This document shows positions 18,057-26,255 of a DNA stretch of 58,506 bases, one piece after another. This DNA is from Chitinophagaceae bacterium UBA2791 (lineage in GTDB: Bacteria; Bacteroidota; Bacteroidia; Chitinophagales; Chitinophagaceae): positions 1 to 58,506 of the forward strand of contig DEHV01000068.1 of NCBI GenBank assembly GCA_002352105.1. The letters are read 5' to 3'. A program made the translations under genes and the position numbers. The notes under the pieces are model-generated. The model worked only from the letters and a program-made list of their open reading frames with translations, was not told the origin of the DNA and made no database searches. The stretch's first letter is position 1. Every line of letters begins with the position of its first letter.

Positions 18057-18727
18057 CGCTTAAACCATTTTTGCTGATGGGCCATGCTAATGATCTCTGC
18101 TTTTGATTGAACGTGCAGCTTTTCATAAATATTCGCAATATGCTTCCGAACGGTAAGAACGCTGATATTGAGCGCATCGGCAATGCGCTTGGCATCCCAG
18201 CCGTTTACGGTATGTTTTAAGATCTCTTCTTCCCGCGCGGTGATCATTTCGGGTACGGCGTTTCCCGGCGAAGCCTCTTCGGGCAAATAAGCCTTGCTCA
18301 TCAGCTGCAACGCTTTTCTTGCAATAGCAGGGCTCATCGGCGCTCCGCCGAATTCCAATACGCCAATGACTGCTTCCTGCAAGACGCCCGCCGGCTCATG
18401 TTTTAATAAATAACCGGAGGCTCCTGCCCTGATGGCTTCAAATATTTTCTCATCATCATCAAAAACAGTGAGCGCTATAAAATGTATTTGCGGATACAAT
18501 GACCTTGCGAGGCGTATGGTTTCAATGCCATTCAACTGCGGCATTTCCAGGTCCATAAAAACAACCTGCGGCAATTTTTGCAGCGGCATCCCTTTTAGAT
18601 TCTCTAAACAGTCGTTCCCGTTGACGGCAACAAAAACAATATTCATATTGCCGAGCAGGTTCATCTTCTGCAAAAAAGTATTCCGGTTAATACTATTGTC
18701 CTCCGTAAGGGCTACTGAAAAATTCAT
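18053..18727 (-). CDS. NarL/LuxR-type response regulator
   Basis: A 224-residue two-component regulator. The receiver domain (about 4-120) has the acidic pair ED at 9-10, the phospho-acceptor Asp at about 59 in VVFMDLEMPQLNG and the conserved Thr/Lys region (ALTVFDDDE, GYLLKHEPAG). The LuxR-type helix-turn-helix (about 158-220) shows ITAREEEILKHTVNGWDAK, IADALNISVLTVRKHIANIY and EKLHVQSKAEI. Its cognate kinase lies directly upstream on the same strand with a 95-bp gap that contains the 19-bp motif also found before the FISUMP gene. The pair probably regulates surface proteins nearby, but that is inference. Confidence 0.93.
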   Translation of the reverse strand: MNFSVALTEDNSINRNTFLQKMNLLGNMNIVFVAVNGNDCLENLKGMPLQKLPQVVFMDLEMPQLNGIETIRLARSLYPQIHFIALTVFDDDEKIFEAIRAGASGYLLKHEPAGVLQEAVIGVLEFGGAPMSPAIARKALQLMSKAYLPEEASPGNAVPEMITAREEEILKHTVNGWDAKRIADALNISVLTVRKHIANIYEKLHVQSKAEIISMAHQQKWFKR

Positions 18728-18762
18728 ATTGGTATAAAACTATGGCGAAAACCGCCCTCAAA

Positions 18763-18781
18763 AAATAATCAATTTGTAGTA
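18763..18781 (-). promoter_or_regulatory. 19-bp motif upstream of the response regulator
   Basis: On the minus strand it reads TACTACAAATTGATTATTT, 36 bases before the regulator ATG. It matches 18 of 19 bases with the site at 22491-22509 upstream of the FISUMP lipoprotein. Candidate binding site for the LuxR-type regulator, or a shared promoter element. Confidence 0.5.
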
Positions 18782-18822
18782 GCAATAAGGGATTTTCATG
18801 GTCCGCGCCCGTTAACCGATCC

Positions 18823-20781
18823 CTATTTACCCGATTTGCTATTCACCTCCACGATCGTGCCCTGCGCGCCATTTTGCTTCCATTCGATCCGCCAGTGGTT
18901 TTCGCCGCTTCTCTGCAGCATATTTTGTATGCCATTGCCCTGCCGGCCGGCATCCGGAATACCCATGCCGTCATCCGCAACAGAAACCTGCCAGCTATCA
19001 TCCGAGGCAATAGTTACTACAATATGTTTGCCCTTGCTATGCCTCAGGGCATTGTTAATGGCTTCCTGTAATATCCGGTATAAATGAAAAGCCTGCGAAG
19101 CCAGCAGCTTTATATCGTTATTAATTTGTTCATTCACGTCAATGGTCACATCCGGGTAGCTCCTATTGATACGGTTGATAAATGTTTTGATCCTGTCGCT
19201 GATCGCCGTTAGCGATAAAGCGTCTTTTTTTAATACCCAGATCGTATCGTTCAGTTCAGAAATGATGGCATTAGCATTGTTTTTTACTTCCCGATAGGCG
19301 TTTACCATTACAGGCTCTCCGGGTATTTGCTGAAAATAACCCAGGTTAGAAGCCAGCGACGCCGCGTAAGCGCCAAGATTATCGTGCAGATCCGCCGCAA
19401 TACGGACGCGTTCTTTTTCCTCGGCTTCCTTAATGGCATTGGCTGCGTTGCGTTTTTCATTTTCCAGGGCCAGCGTCATCTTTAATTGTTGACGACGGCG
19501 GTAACTGGCAAAAATAAAATATCCGGCAATTAAAGAGACGACCAACAATATCAACGAGCCATAAATAAAAAAGTTCTTTCGCTGAATACTGTATTTCTGC
19601 TGTAAAATGGTATTTTCCTTTTTTTGCGTTTCATATTTTTCCTGGGCTTCCGCAATGGCCTGGGGCAGGTTAGCGGCGTACAAGGAATCCTTTGCCGTAA
19701 TGATGTTTTCCAGCGTTTGCTGATACTCGGCGCGCTGGTCGGCCTGTTTATAATATCTCGCCAACGCCAGATAATAGCTTAGCCTGTTCTTCAGACTATT
19801 GGTATATTCCGCAGCGGAATCTTCTAAAGCCTCATACAAATTGCCCGTCTGCAGTTGCTTTTTGCAGAAAGCGATGGCTTTGTCCAACTGCCCCGTATGG
19901 GCATAAAAATCGGCAAGCGCTATTTTATCTTCCAATACAATTCCTTCGCCGGAAATCAGGCCCCTGATATCCAGCATTTCCTTCAACGAGGTTTCCGCAT
20001 CGGCAAAATTTTTCTGTTTCGCGAGTATGTTTGTTTGTATACGTAAAGCAGTGGCGTAATAATTCAGGTTTTCTATTTCCTTACATAGCGGGATAGCCTG
20101 CCGGATATAGTATAATGAGGAATCTGTTTTACCTAACGTATTATATACATTGCCCGCATTGGTATAGATAGCCGCCAACGCTTCATTGTATCTTTTATTG
20201 AACGCGGCTAACCCGGCCGCTTTTAGGATCCATTTAAGCGCCTCAGAAGGTTCGCCGCCAGCTATTTTAACGGAGCCGATCGTATTCATAATACCCGCCG
20301 TGTGCAAGGTATCCTTATATTTTTCCGCATCGGGTAATGCGGCAAATAAAACAGATAAGGCGTCGGCATAATCTGATTTGCTTCCATAACTAATGGCCTT
20401 TTGGCGAATAAGCTTAAAATAAATATCCCTTGTCTCGTTATTGGCTACGGGGTTAAGCGGCAATGTATTGTTAATGTAAAACAAGGCGCTGTCCGTCCAT
20501 CCCCATTGCATATAGGTATTCGCCATGGCCAGGGCGGCCAAGCTCTTATAACGTTCATTGCTTTGCCTGGCGGCCAGTTGCAAGGCTTTTGTGGCCAAAG
20601 CATCTAATGTGTCCCTGTTTAAACTATGGTACTCGTTGCAGAGCGCGAGCATGGCGATAAGTTTTTGCCCGTCATTTTTTGCCTGATACAGGTCTTGTTT
20701 GAGCAGGCTGATCTTTTGCGTTTGCTCGAACGCTGCTATGGCCGTAAACAGGAAGCAAAAAAGCAATATCCATTTCTGCAT
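18823..20781 (-). CDS. TPR sensor histidine kinase (HisKA_3)
   Basis: A 652-residue membrane kinase. After a signal peptide (MQKWILLFCFLFTAIAAFEQ) comes a periplasmic array of tetratricopeptide repeats (about 25-380), then a coiled stretch, one transmembrane helix (about 405-425, FFIYGSLILLVVSLIAGYFI), a cytoplasmic linker, the HisKA_3 dimerisation domain with the phospho-His in RIAADLHDNLGAYAAS, and a C-terminal HATPase (ILQEAINNALRHSKG, DDGMGIPDAGRQGNGIQNM). This layout is common in Bacteroidota and pairs with NarL-type regulators such as the one directly downstream. The signal sensed cannot be read from the sequence. Confidence 0.92.
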   Translation of the reverse strand: MQKWILLFCFLFTAIAAFEQTQKISLLKQDLYQAKNDGQKLIAMLALCNEYHSLNRDTLDALATKALQLAARQSNERYKSLAALAMANTYMQWGWTDSALFYINNTLPLNPVANNETRDIYFKLIRQKAISYGSKSDYADALSVLFAALPDAEKYKDTLHTAGIMNTIGSVKIAGGEPSEALKWILKAAGLAAFNKRYNEALAAIYTNAGNVYNTLGKTDSSLYYIRQAIPLCKEIENLNYYATALRIQTNILAKQKNFADAETSLKEMLDIRGLISGEGIVLEDKIALADFYAHTGQLDKAIAFCKKQLQTGNLYEALEDSAAEYTNSLKNRLSYYLALARYYKQADQRAEYQQTLENIITAKDSLYAANLPQAIAEAQEKYETQKKENTILQQKYSIQRKNFFIYGSLILLVVSLIAGYFIFASYRRRQQLKMTLALENEKRNAANAIKEAEEKERVRIAADLHDNLGAYAASLASNLGYFQQIPGEPVMVNAYREVKNNANAIISELNDTIWVLKKDALSLTAISDRIKTFINRINRSYPDVTIDVNEQINNDIKLLASQAFHLYRILQEAINNALRHSKGKHIVVTIASDDSWQVSVADDGMGIPDAGRQGNGIQNMLQRSGENHWRIEWKQNGAQGTIVEVNSKSGK

Positions 20782-20853
20782 ACGGCGCTAAAGTACATAT
20801 ATTTAAAATTGGCATATTAATTTTTGCCGGGGCAATACCAAAGCGAGAAAGGT

Positions 20854-21402
20854 CTACCCCTGCGAAATAACAATATTTGCGCTTATGGGAACCGATGTTG
20901 GAGAGGTATTAAACAGCTTAATATCAGTGAAATTAACGGTTACTTTTCCATTGGCTACCGTTACAGTCGCTTTTTGCGTAACGCCGGCGGCAGGGTTTTG
21001 GTAGGTCTTTGCGTCAAAAGAAAAATACGCATCGCTGTTTTGATAAACGGTTAACGACAGCTTCTTGTCGTTGTTGGCATTGGTAAGGTTGCTAAAGAAA
21101 ACCACGTCATAAACGCCGCCCTGAGTAGGCAGGGTATTGCCGCTAAAAAAAACATGTATGCAGTATTTTTTCTCAAATCCCCCGTAGCCGTCGGGATTTA
21201 CCTGGTAGCAGGATATTATTTCATTGTTTAAATCGAAATAAATAGTAGAATTAGCCGCATACTTGGTTCCGTTAATGAGAAAATTGTTTTCCGCCAGATC
21301 GTTGCGTTGTTCTTCCTCTTCCTCTTTATTGCCGGTTGATTTTTTACAGGAGCTTATCGCGATCATAAATAATATCGGCAGATAAATTAAAAAGCGTTTC
21401 AT
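20854..21402 (-). CDS. putative lipoprotein of unknown family
   Basis: A 182-residue protein with a lipoprotein signal (MKRFLIYLPILFMIAISSCK, Cys at about 19) followed by a charged linker of Glu residues and a beta-rich domain. It has several Asn/Tyr-rich strands (NNFLINGTKYAANSTIYFDL, GGVYDVVFFSNLTNANNDKK, TVTVANGKVTVNFTDIKL), resembling small Bacteroidota lipoproteins that follow histidine kinases. No catalytic residues are evident. It lies 72 bp upstream of the kinase gene, same strand. Confidence 0.7.
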   Translation of the reverse strand: MKRFLIYLPILFMIAISSCKKSTGNKEEEEEQRNDLAENNFLINGTKYAANSTIYFDLNNEIISCYQVNPDGYGGFEKKYCIHVFFSGNTLPTQGGVYDVVFFSNLTNANNDKKLSLTVYQNSDAYFSFDAKTYQNPAAGVTQKATVTVANGKVTVNFTDIKLFNTSPTSVPISANIVISQG

Positions 21403-21424
21403 GTTTAATATAGATTAGGGGTGA

Positions 21425-21589
21425 TCAATTTTTTTTACAACGCACCGAAAACCCGGCTTTCTTGTCGAAGTTGTATCTGAGCGCTTTGTCCTCGCTGAAG
21501 CCTATTCTACGATACCATGCAGTAGGGGGACCGTGCTCCGTCGCAGACCAAAAGTTAGTCCAATAGCCCGCGCCGTAGGTTGTGCCGTA
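21425..21589 (-). pseudogene. C-terminal remnant of a FISUMP-domain lipoprotein
   Basis: A 54-codon open stretch ends with the FISUMP C-terminal pattern: GYWTNFWSATEHGPPTAWYR and GFSVRCKKN before the stop. The full gene next door (21732-22433) has the equivalent AYFWTTKEY and GMSVRCVKD. Upstream of 21589 the frame is closed by a TGA and no start or lipobox is present, so the 5' three-quarters is gone. It probably arose by tandem duplication of the neighbouring gene followed by deletion. Confidence 0.7.
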
Positions 21590-21731
21590 TCATCGGTTGT
21601 TTACTCATCCCGTTTGTTTTTATTGCAGAATGTGTGGTTGAAGACTGGGTATTGAGCGCTGCGCTAAACAGAAAAACCATACGCTCAGGTCTCATAATAC
21701 ATAACCGATAGTTATCAATTGCTCTAAACAA

Positions 21732-22433
21732 TCAATCCTTTACACAGCGCACCGACATTCCTTGCATCTTATACTCGCTCGAGCTGTAGATTTCGGCATT
21801 ATCGTGGAAAAGAACAATATACCATGCATAGTCAGAGGGGGGGAGATACTCCTTAGTAGTCCAAAAGTAAGCGTTCTTGCCCATGAGGTTGTAGCGCCCG
21901 GCCCAGCTACGGAATCCACCGGGAAGCGCTGAAAAACCGCTGCTGTTGTCAGCCCCGGTGTTGGGGCTGTTCCAGCCGGTGGTGGCCTTCATTTTGCCGC
22001 CTATAACTCTACCATTGCCACCTAAATACCTAAATAAGTCATTCCAATCATCAATAGTAGCCACATGCCAGCCCTTAGGGGCTAATTTGCCGGAGTTTAC
22101 AGCATACCAGTTGTACAGCTTGCCATAGGCGGCATCGTTGGCGGCATTGTTATCATATATGGCATAGGCTCCTGTTTTGGTAGTTCTCCAGGCTTCATCG
22201 CTCAACCCGGTTGGTATAGACGTGCCGTCATTATACTTTGTGGTTTTCAGGTTTTCCGTCATCCATACCTGTGTGCCCATCGTTACAGTGTCATAATGGT
22301 TGCCATCTATATCTCTTACGCCTTCCCCTCCGTCGGGCTGGCCCCCGTTGTCTTTTTTGCAGGAAGCCAGGACCAGTATCGCCATTAGCGCCGCTAAATA
22401 AATGAAGGGGGAGGTTTTCGTAGCGTGTATCAT
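21732..22433 (-). CDS. FISUMP-domain lipoprotein
   Basis: A 233-residue lipoprotein: signal with lipobox LASC (Cys at about 25), a Gly/Asp linker, then the Fibrobacter succinogenes major paralogous domain. Diagnostic stretches are DIDGNHYDTVTMGTQVWMTE-NLKT, YGKLYNWYAVNSGKLAPKGW-HVAT, DDWNDLFRYLGG, GFSALPGGFR and the closing SVRCVKD. The fold belongs to the C-type-lectin/formylglycine-like group used for surface binding in Bacteroidota (family knowledge). A truncated sister copy follows immediately. The upstream region carries the 19-bp motif shared with the response regulator. Confidence 0.88.
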   Translation of the reverse strand: MIHATKTSPFIYLAALMAILVLASCKKDNGGQPDGGEGVRDIDGNHYDTVTMGTQVWMTENLKTTKYNDGTSIPTGLSDEAWRTTKTGAYAIYDNNAANDAAYGKLYNWYAVNSGKLAPKGWHVATIDDWNDLFRYLGGNGRVIGGKMKATTGWNSPNTGADNSSGFSALPGGFRSWAGRYNLMGKNAYFWTTKEYLPPSDYAWYIVLFHDNAEIYSSSEYKMQGMSVRCVKD

Positions 22434-22490
22434 AATGAAAAAATTAAGTTGGTTTTAAGGAATAAAAGTATCAAGGGCAGGATAGCAGTC

Positions 22491-22509
22491 AAATACTCAA
22501 TTTGTAGTA
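22491..22509 (-). promoter_or_regulatory. 19-bp motif upstream of the FISUMP gene
   Basis: Minus strand TACTACAAATTGAGTATTT, 58 bases before the FISUMP ATG, 18/19 identical to the motif before the response regulator. It also lies 173 bp upstream of Kelch gene 3 on the other strand. Confidence 0.5.
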
Positions 22510-22681
22510 CGCCAACCGGTTGATATTCTTTCCCAAATACTCCTATCGCCCCCTGGCCGGTGTCTGTTATTGCAGGACAGGCGGCATTAGTACATTGCCC
22601 GGCTGGTGTTATGAGATCTAGTATATTCGCGACAGGTACTTTAACCTTATTCAACAAGCAATAAAAACAAAAACGATTGTT

Positions 22682-25195
22682 ATGCGCGCTAATCTTCCCC
22701 GTAGAAAATTTTTAAAGGATTCCACTCTGGGCTTCGGCGGTCTTTTCATCTTTGGTCCCGGCACAAAGGAATTTGAAACACAATTTTCCGGTTTGCAAGA
22801 CCTGGCCAATCTTCCGCTCAATGCCAATACCTGGACCCGTATTGTAAGAGAGGAGTACGGCGCCCGGCGATTCAGCTCCTTTCGGTATGTTCCGGACATA
22901 GACCGGTTCTTACTCTGGGGATTCCACGAGTTTCTGAGCGAGGATTATGGCAATCCTGAAAAACCCTGGACCGGTAACAAGGAATACGATATGGTGGGTT
23001 TTAACCCGGCTACGGGCCGTTGGGAAAACCAGCTCCCTCAAAACAAGCAGCGCGAATGGCAAAACCAGCTGCCGCCCATGCACCTTGCAGATAATTATTA
23101 TGGCATCACCTCGGGACATTATCTTAGCCAGTTAAAGGTCCGCGAAGGCGTTCTTCGCCCCGACCTCAATATTGTGGGCGACCAGGTGGCTTACGACAGC
23201 AAACGCCGACGGATGGTTTATTTCATCAGCGGAAGAACATATGCCTATCTCGTGGAAAAACGCGAATGGGTAGATATAGGTGGAGAAAGCGCTCCTCCCC
23301 CGGTATGCTTCGGATCATTATGTTATGATCCATTCAAAGACCGGATCATCCTGTGCGGCGGAGGCCATGTGGCCGAGACCGGCCCCGATGGACGACCCGC
23401 CGGCTATACTTCTACCTGGGTCTATGATTGCGCATCCGCGCAATGGTCGCGTTTAGCCAGCCCCGTTGAACCGCCTCCGCGTATGTGCACGCGTTTGGTC
23501 TGCGATACCCGCAACCAAACAATAGTCGTCTTTGGCGGCGATGCCCAGAGCAGTTGGCTGGGCGATACCTGGATACTGGATCTAAAGACCGATACCTGGC
23601 GCCAAGGCAAAAACGCCAAGGGCCCCGGCGCGCGAGCCGGTCATTTTACCGTTTATGATCCCGCGACCGGGCTGGTGATCATCGGCGGAGGATACAACGA
23701 TAAAGATCTTTCGGATATGTGGGGCTATGATACAACTAAGGACTCCTGGACAAAACTCAAGGGAGAGGTTCCTGCCGGCTGGTTTATCACTGCCGATATC
23801 ATTCCTGAAAAAAGCAGGATCGTGCTGACCGCTTCCTCCAAGAGCGAGGGAGATACCCGCGGCTGCAATGAGATCTACCCGGTAAGGACAACCTGGGCCT
23901 ACCAGGTAAAAAAGCAGGGACTGACCGATGCCGCTGCTGAAGGCAGGGAAACCACAGCTATCCTCAAACGCAAACCCGAAGAGACTGCCGCCGGCACAGC
24001 GCCCGACCCGGTTCGCCGCAGCGAACAAGCCAAACGCATACTGAACATGCCCGATAACCAATGGATCCATTTTCCCGATCCCGGTCGCCAGGCGATCATC
24101 CGCACCTGGGGTTCCTGCGCCTTCGATACGGACCGGGGACGCATCATCACCTGGGGAGGCGGGCACTGCGGCTACGGCGGCAACGATTACGACTCTTATG
24201 ATGTTGCAGAGCATACCTGGATCGCCAGTCCGCATACAGCCGAATACCCCGAACGCGCCTGGAACAGGGGCATCAATCCCGGGGGACTGACCTTCAATGG
24301 CGCCCCCTGGATACGCCATGGCCGGAAAATATACGCTTATGACCCGATAAGCAAAAAGATCATTAATACCCGGACCATATTCCTGACCTCCGGTTATGAA
24401 CCCCAGGTATTAAAAAGAATAGCAAGCCCTTCGCCCCAGGCGCCAGATAAAAACCAATATACGAGATGGAGCTATACCAAATGGGTAACCTGGGCATATG
24501 ACGAGAAAGAAAAAGATGGCTGGGAGATCGTTTGCAGCGGCCTGCCCGGGCTGGACCTGACCGTTCAAACGCCATATGGGGTAATGGCGATAGACCACAA
24601 CTGGGGAGCAGTCGACAATAAAGACCGCGAAGACATGAGCGTCTGGCAGGGTCAGCCCATGGTGAATAACTCCGTTTACCTGCTTAAGGTAATCGATCGC
24701 AAATGGGACAAACTTACCATCGAAGGCCCCTGGCCGCAGAATCTTTATGAAACGGCCGCCCTTGTGTACGACTCGCGTCGCAAACACCTGATCCTTCATG
24801 GAGCCGGGCCAAAAAGGGACGAGCTCTGGCGCTTTATACTGGAGAAGGGCAAATGGGAGAAGATAACGCCCGGTTTTGCCGCAGGCGCCGGCGAACAGGC
24901 GCCTGTCTGCACCCGCGAAGCCGTTTACCTGGAGAAGGATGACGCGTTGCTAACCTTCGGAGGGCCGGGAGGCGACAGAACAAAAGCCGGATTTTGGGCT
25001 TACCGGGTAGGGGAAAACCGCTGGCATAAACTGGATATCCAGCCTCCCGCAGGAAAAACAATGAACCAGATGTTCTCGCAAAACCGGGGTTGGGCCTATG
25101 ATCCCATCCATGACCGGATATGGATGGTATTAGGATTAACGGGAGATATGGGCCGCGCCGAGGTATACGGACTGAAATTCAGCTTTGGAAAATAG
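22682..25195 (+). CDS. Tat-exported Kelch-repeat protein, copy 3
   Basis: An 837-residue paralogue of the genes at 12834 and 15552, with Tat signal MRANLPRRKFLKDSTLGFGG and the same run of Kelch blades to the C-terminus (WMVLGLTGDMGRAEVYGLKF). It lies beyond the kinase/regulator/FISUMP block. Its leader repeats that of copy 2 (TTAACCTTATTCAACAA) and, further upstream (about 22533-22575), part of the copy 1 leader (GGCCGGTGTCTGTTATT), so all three probably derive from one ancestral gene with its promoter. No enzyme motif recognised; secreted beta-propeller is as far as the sequence goes. Confidence 0.85.
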   Translation: MRANLPRRKFLKDSTLGFGGLFIFGPGTKEFETQFSGLQDLANLPLNANTWTRIVREEYGARRFSSFRYVPDIDRFLLWGFHEFLSEDYGNPEKPWTGNKEYDMVGFNPATGRWENQLPQNKQREWQNQLPPMHLADNYYGITSGHYLSQLKVREGVLRPDLNIVGDQVAYDSKRRRMVYFISGRTYAYLVEKREWVDIGGESAPPPVCFGSLCYDPFKDRIILCGGGHVAETGPDGRPAGYTSTWVYDCASAQWSRLASPVEPPPRMCTRLVCDTRNQTIVVFGGDAQSSWLGDTWILDLKTDTWRQGKNAKGPGARAGHFTVYDPATGLVIIGGGYNDKDLSDMWGYDTTKDSWTKLKGEVPAGWFITADIIPEKSRIVLTASSKSEGDTRGCNEIYPVRTTWAYQVKKQGLTDAAAEGRETTAILKRKPEETAAGTAPDPVRRSEQAKRILNMPDNQWIHFPDPGRQAIIRTWGSCAFDTDRGRIITWGGGHCGYGGNDYDSYDVAEHTWIASPHTAEYPERAWNRGINPGGLTFNGAPWIRHGRKIYAYDPISKKIINTRTIFLTSGYEPQVLKRIASPSPQAPDKNQYTRWSYTKWVTWAYDEKEKDGWEIVCSGLPGLDLTVQTPYGVMAIDHNWGAVDNKDREDMSVWQGQPMVNNSVYLLKVIDRKWDKLTIEGPWPQNLYETAALVYDSRRKHLILHGAGPKRDELWRFILEKGKWEKITPGFAAGAGEQAPVCTREAVYLEKDDALLTFGGPGGDRTKAGFWAYRVGENRWHKLDIQPPAGKTMNQMFSQNRGWAYDPIHDRIWMVLGLTGDMGRAEVYGLKFSFGK

Positions 25196-25425
25196 CCTTT
25201 TTCAATAACGTCATCCAGTAAACGAATCCGGCTTCAGAACGTGCGAAAAACAAACGCAGGAATATTAGTTCCGTCGCGGCGCAATACCGTGCGCCCTTAA
25301 AACGTTAAACCTGATGAAAATCATGCTGCCACTATCGTGTAATACTTGAAAATCTTTGGTAAAAATGACCCCCGTCCTCGGAAATTATTTATAGCTTTAT
25401 TGGCCCGTCCCCCCCTCTATCGAAT

Positions 25426-26091
25426 ATGCGTGTGAAAGAAGAATCATATATGACTCCCAAGGCCCCCGAGAAACCGATTGCCGGACATGAGCGAAAAAAG
25501 GAGCCTGCCCAGCAAACCGGTTCGGGAAGCTTATTGAATATGCTGCTTAAGATATTGGGCATCTATTTTATCAAAGATGGGCTGCTGGCATTGTCCCAAA
25601 CAGTTTCAGCGTTGATATATCTGTCACAGTACGCTACCCGTGGAGAGGCTTTGTATAGCCTGGGGATGACGGCGCTGCCGATGCTGATCTATACTGTATG
25701 TTCCTGGCTGCTGATATTCAAAACGGAATGGATCATGCGGGTATTAAAACTGGACCGCCAGGAGGAAGTATTGTTTTCCTTTCGTTTACATCGATCGGTG
25801 GTGTTAAGCATCGTTATCATCCTGATGGGAGGTTTTTTACTGGTCTACGAGACCCCCGAATTGTTCAGGCAGGGATATTATTATGTGCAGGAAAGAAAAC
25901 TATACCAGCGGATGGCGCGGCCCGATATCAGCTATTTCCTGATGGCGGCATTCCGGGTAGCCATTGGTCTGGCCCTGATCATCTTTAACCGGTCGCTGGT
26001 CAATTTAATTGAGGTCCGCCGCAAAAGATCATCGCCCTGGTACTGGCCTTTTAACAAGCTGGGAAAAAAGAAAGGGAAATATTCCGCATAA
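25426..26091 (+). CDS. membrane protein of unknown function
   Basis: A 221-residue protein with a charged N-terminus and four hydrophobic segments (about 39-62, 78-100, 123-145 and 168-188), ending in a basic cytoplasmic tail (KLGKKKGKYSA). A second ATG at 25450 (MTPKAPEKP) would shorten it by 8 residues. No family recognised. The following helicase gene is on the same strand but has its own promoter-like box. Confidence 0.65.
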   Translation: MRVKEESYMTPKAPEKPIAGHERKKEPAQQTGSGSLLNMLLKILGIYFIKDGLLALSQTVSALIYLSQYATRGEALYSLGMTALPMLIYTVCSWLLIFKTEWIMRVLKLDRQEEVLFSFRLHRSVVLSIVIILMGGFLLVYETPELFRQGYYYVQERKLYQRMARPDISYFLMAAFRVAIGLALIIFNRSLVNLIEVRRKRSSPWYWPFNKLGKKKGKYSA

Positions 26092-26096
26092 ATCCT

Positions 26097-26104
26097 TAAC
26101 TTTG
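26097..26104 (+). promoter_or_regulatory. -7 promoter box upstream of the DEAD-box helicase
   Basis: TAACTTTG matches the Bacteroidota TAnnTTTG consensus. It lies about 150 bases before the helicase start, implying a long 5' leader, as is common for cold-regulated helicase mRNAs. No clear -33 element is seen. Confidence 0.4.
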
Positions 26105-26255
26105 CATCCGATATCAATTCTATCTCGTTTACCTTCGCTGATTTTTCTTCAAAAATAGCCTGTAAAGTTCTGATTAGTAAAGATATTCTGCTGATACAGC
26201 GCAGTTGTGGTCAGCAAAGACCGCATTTTTCATTAAAAAAATAAATATTACGACG

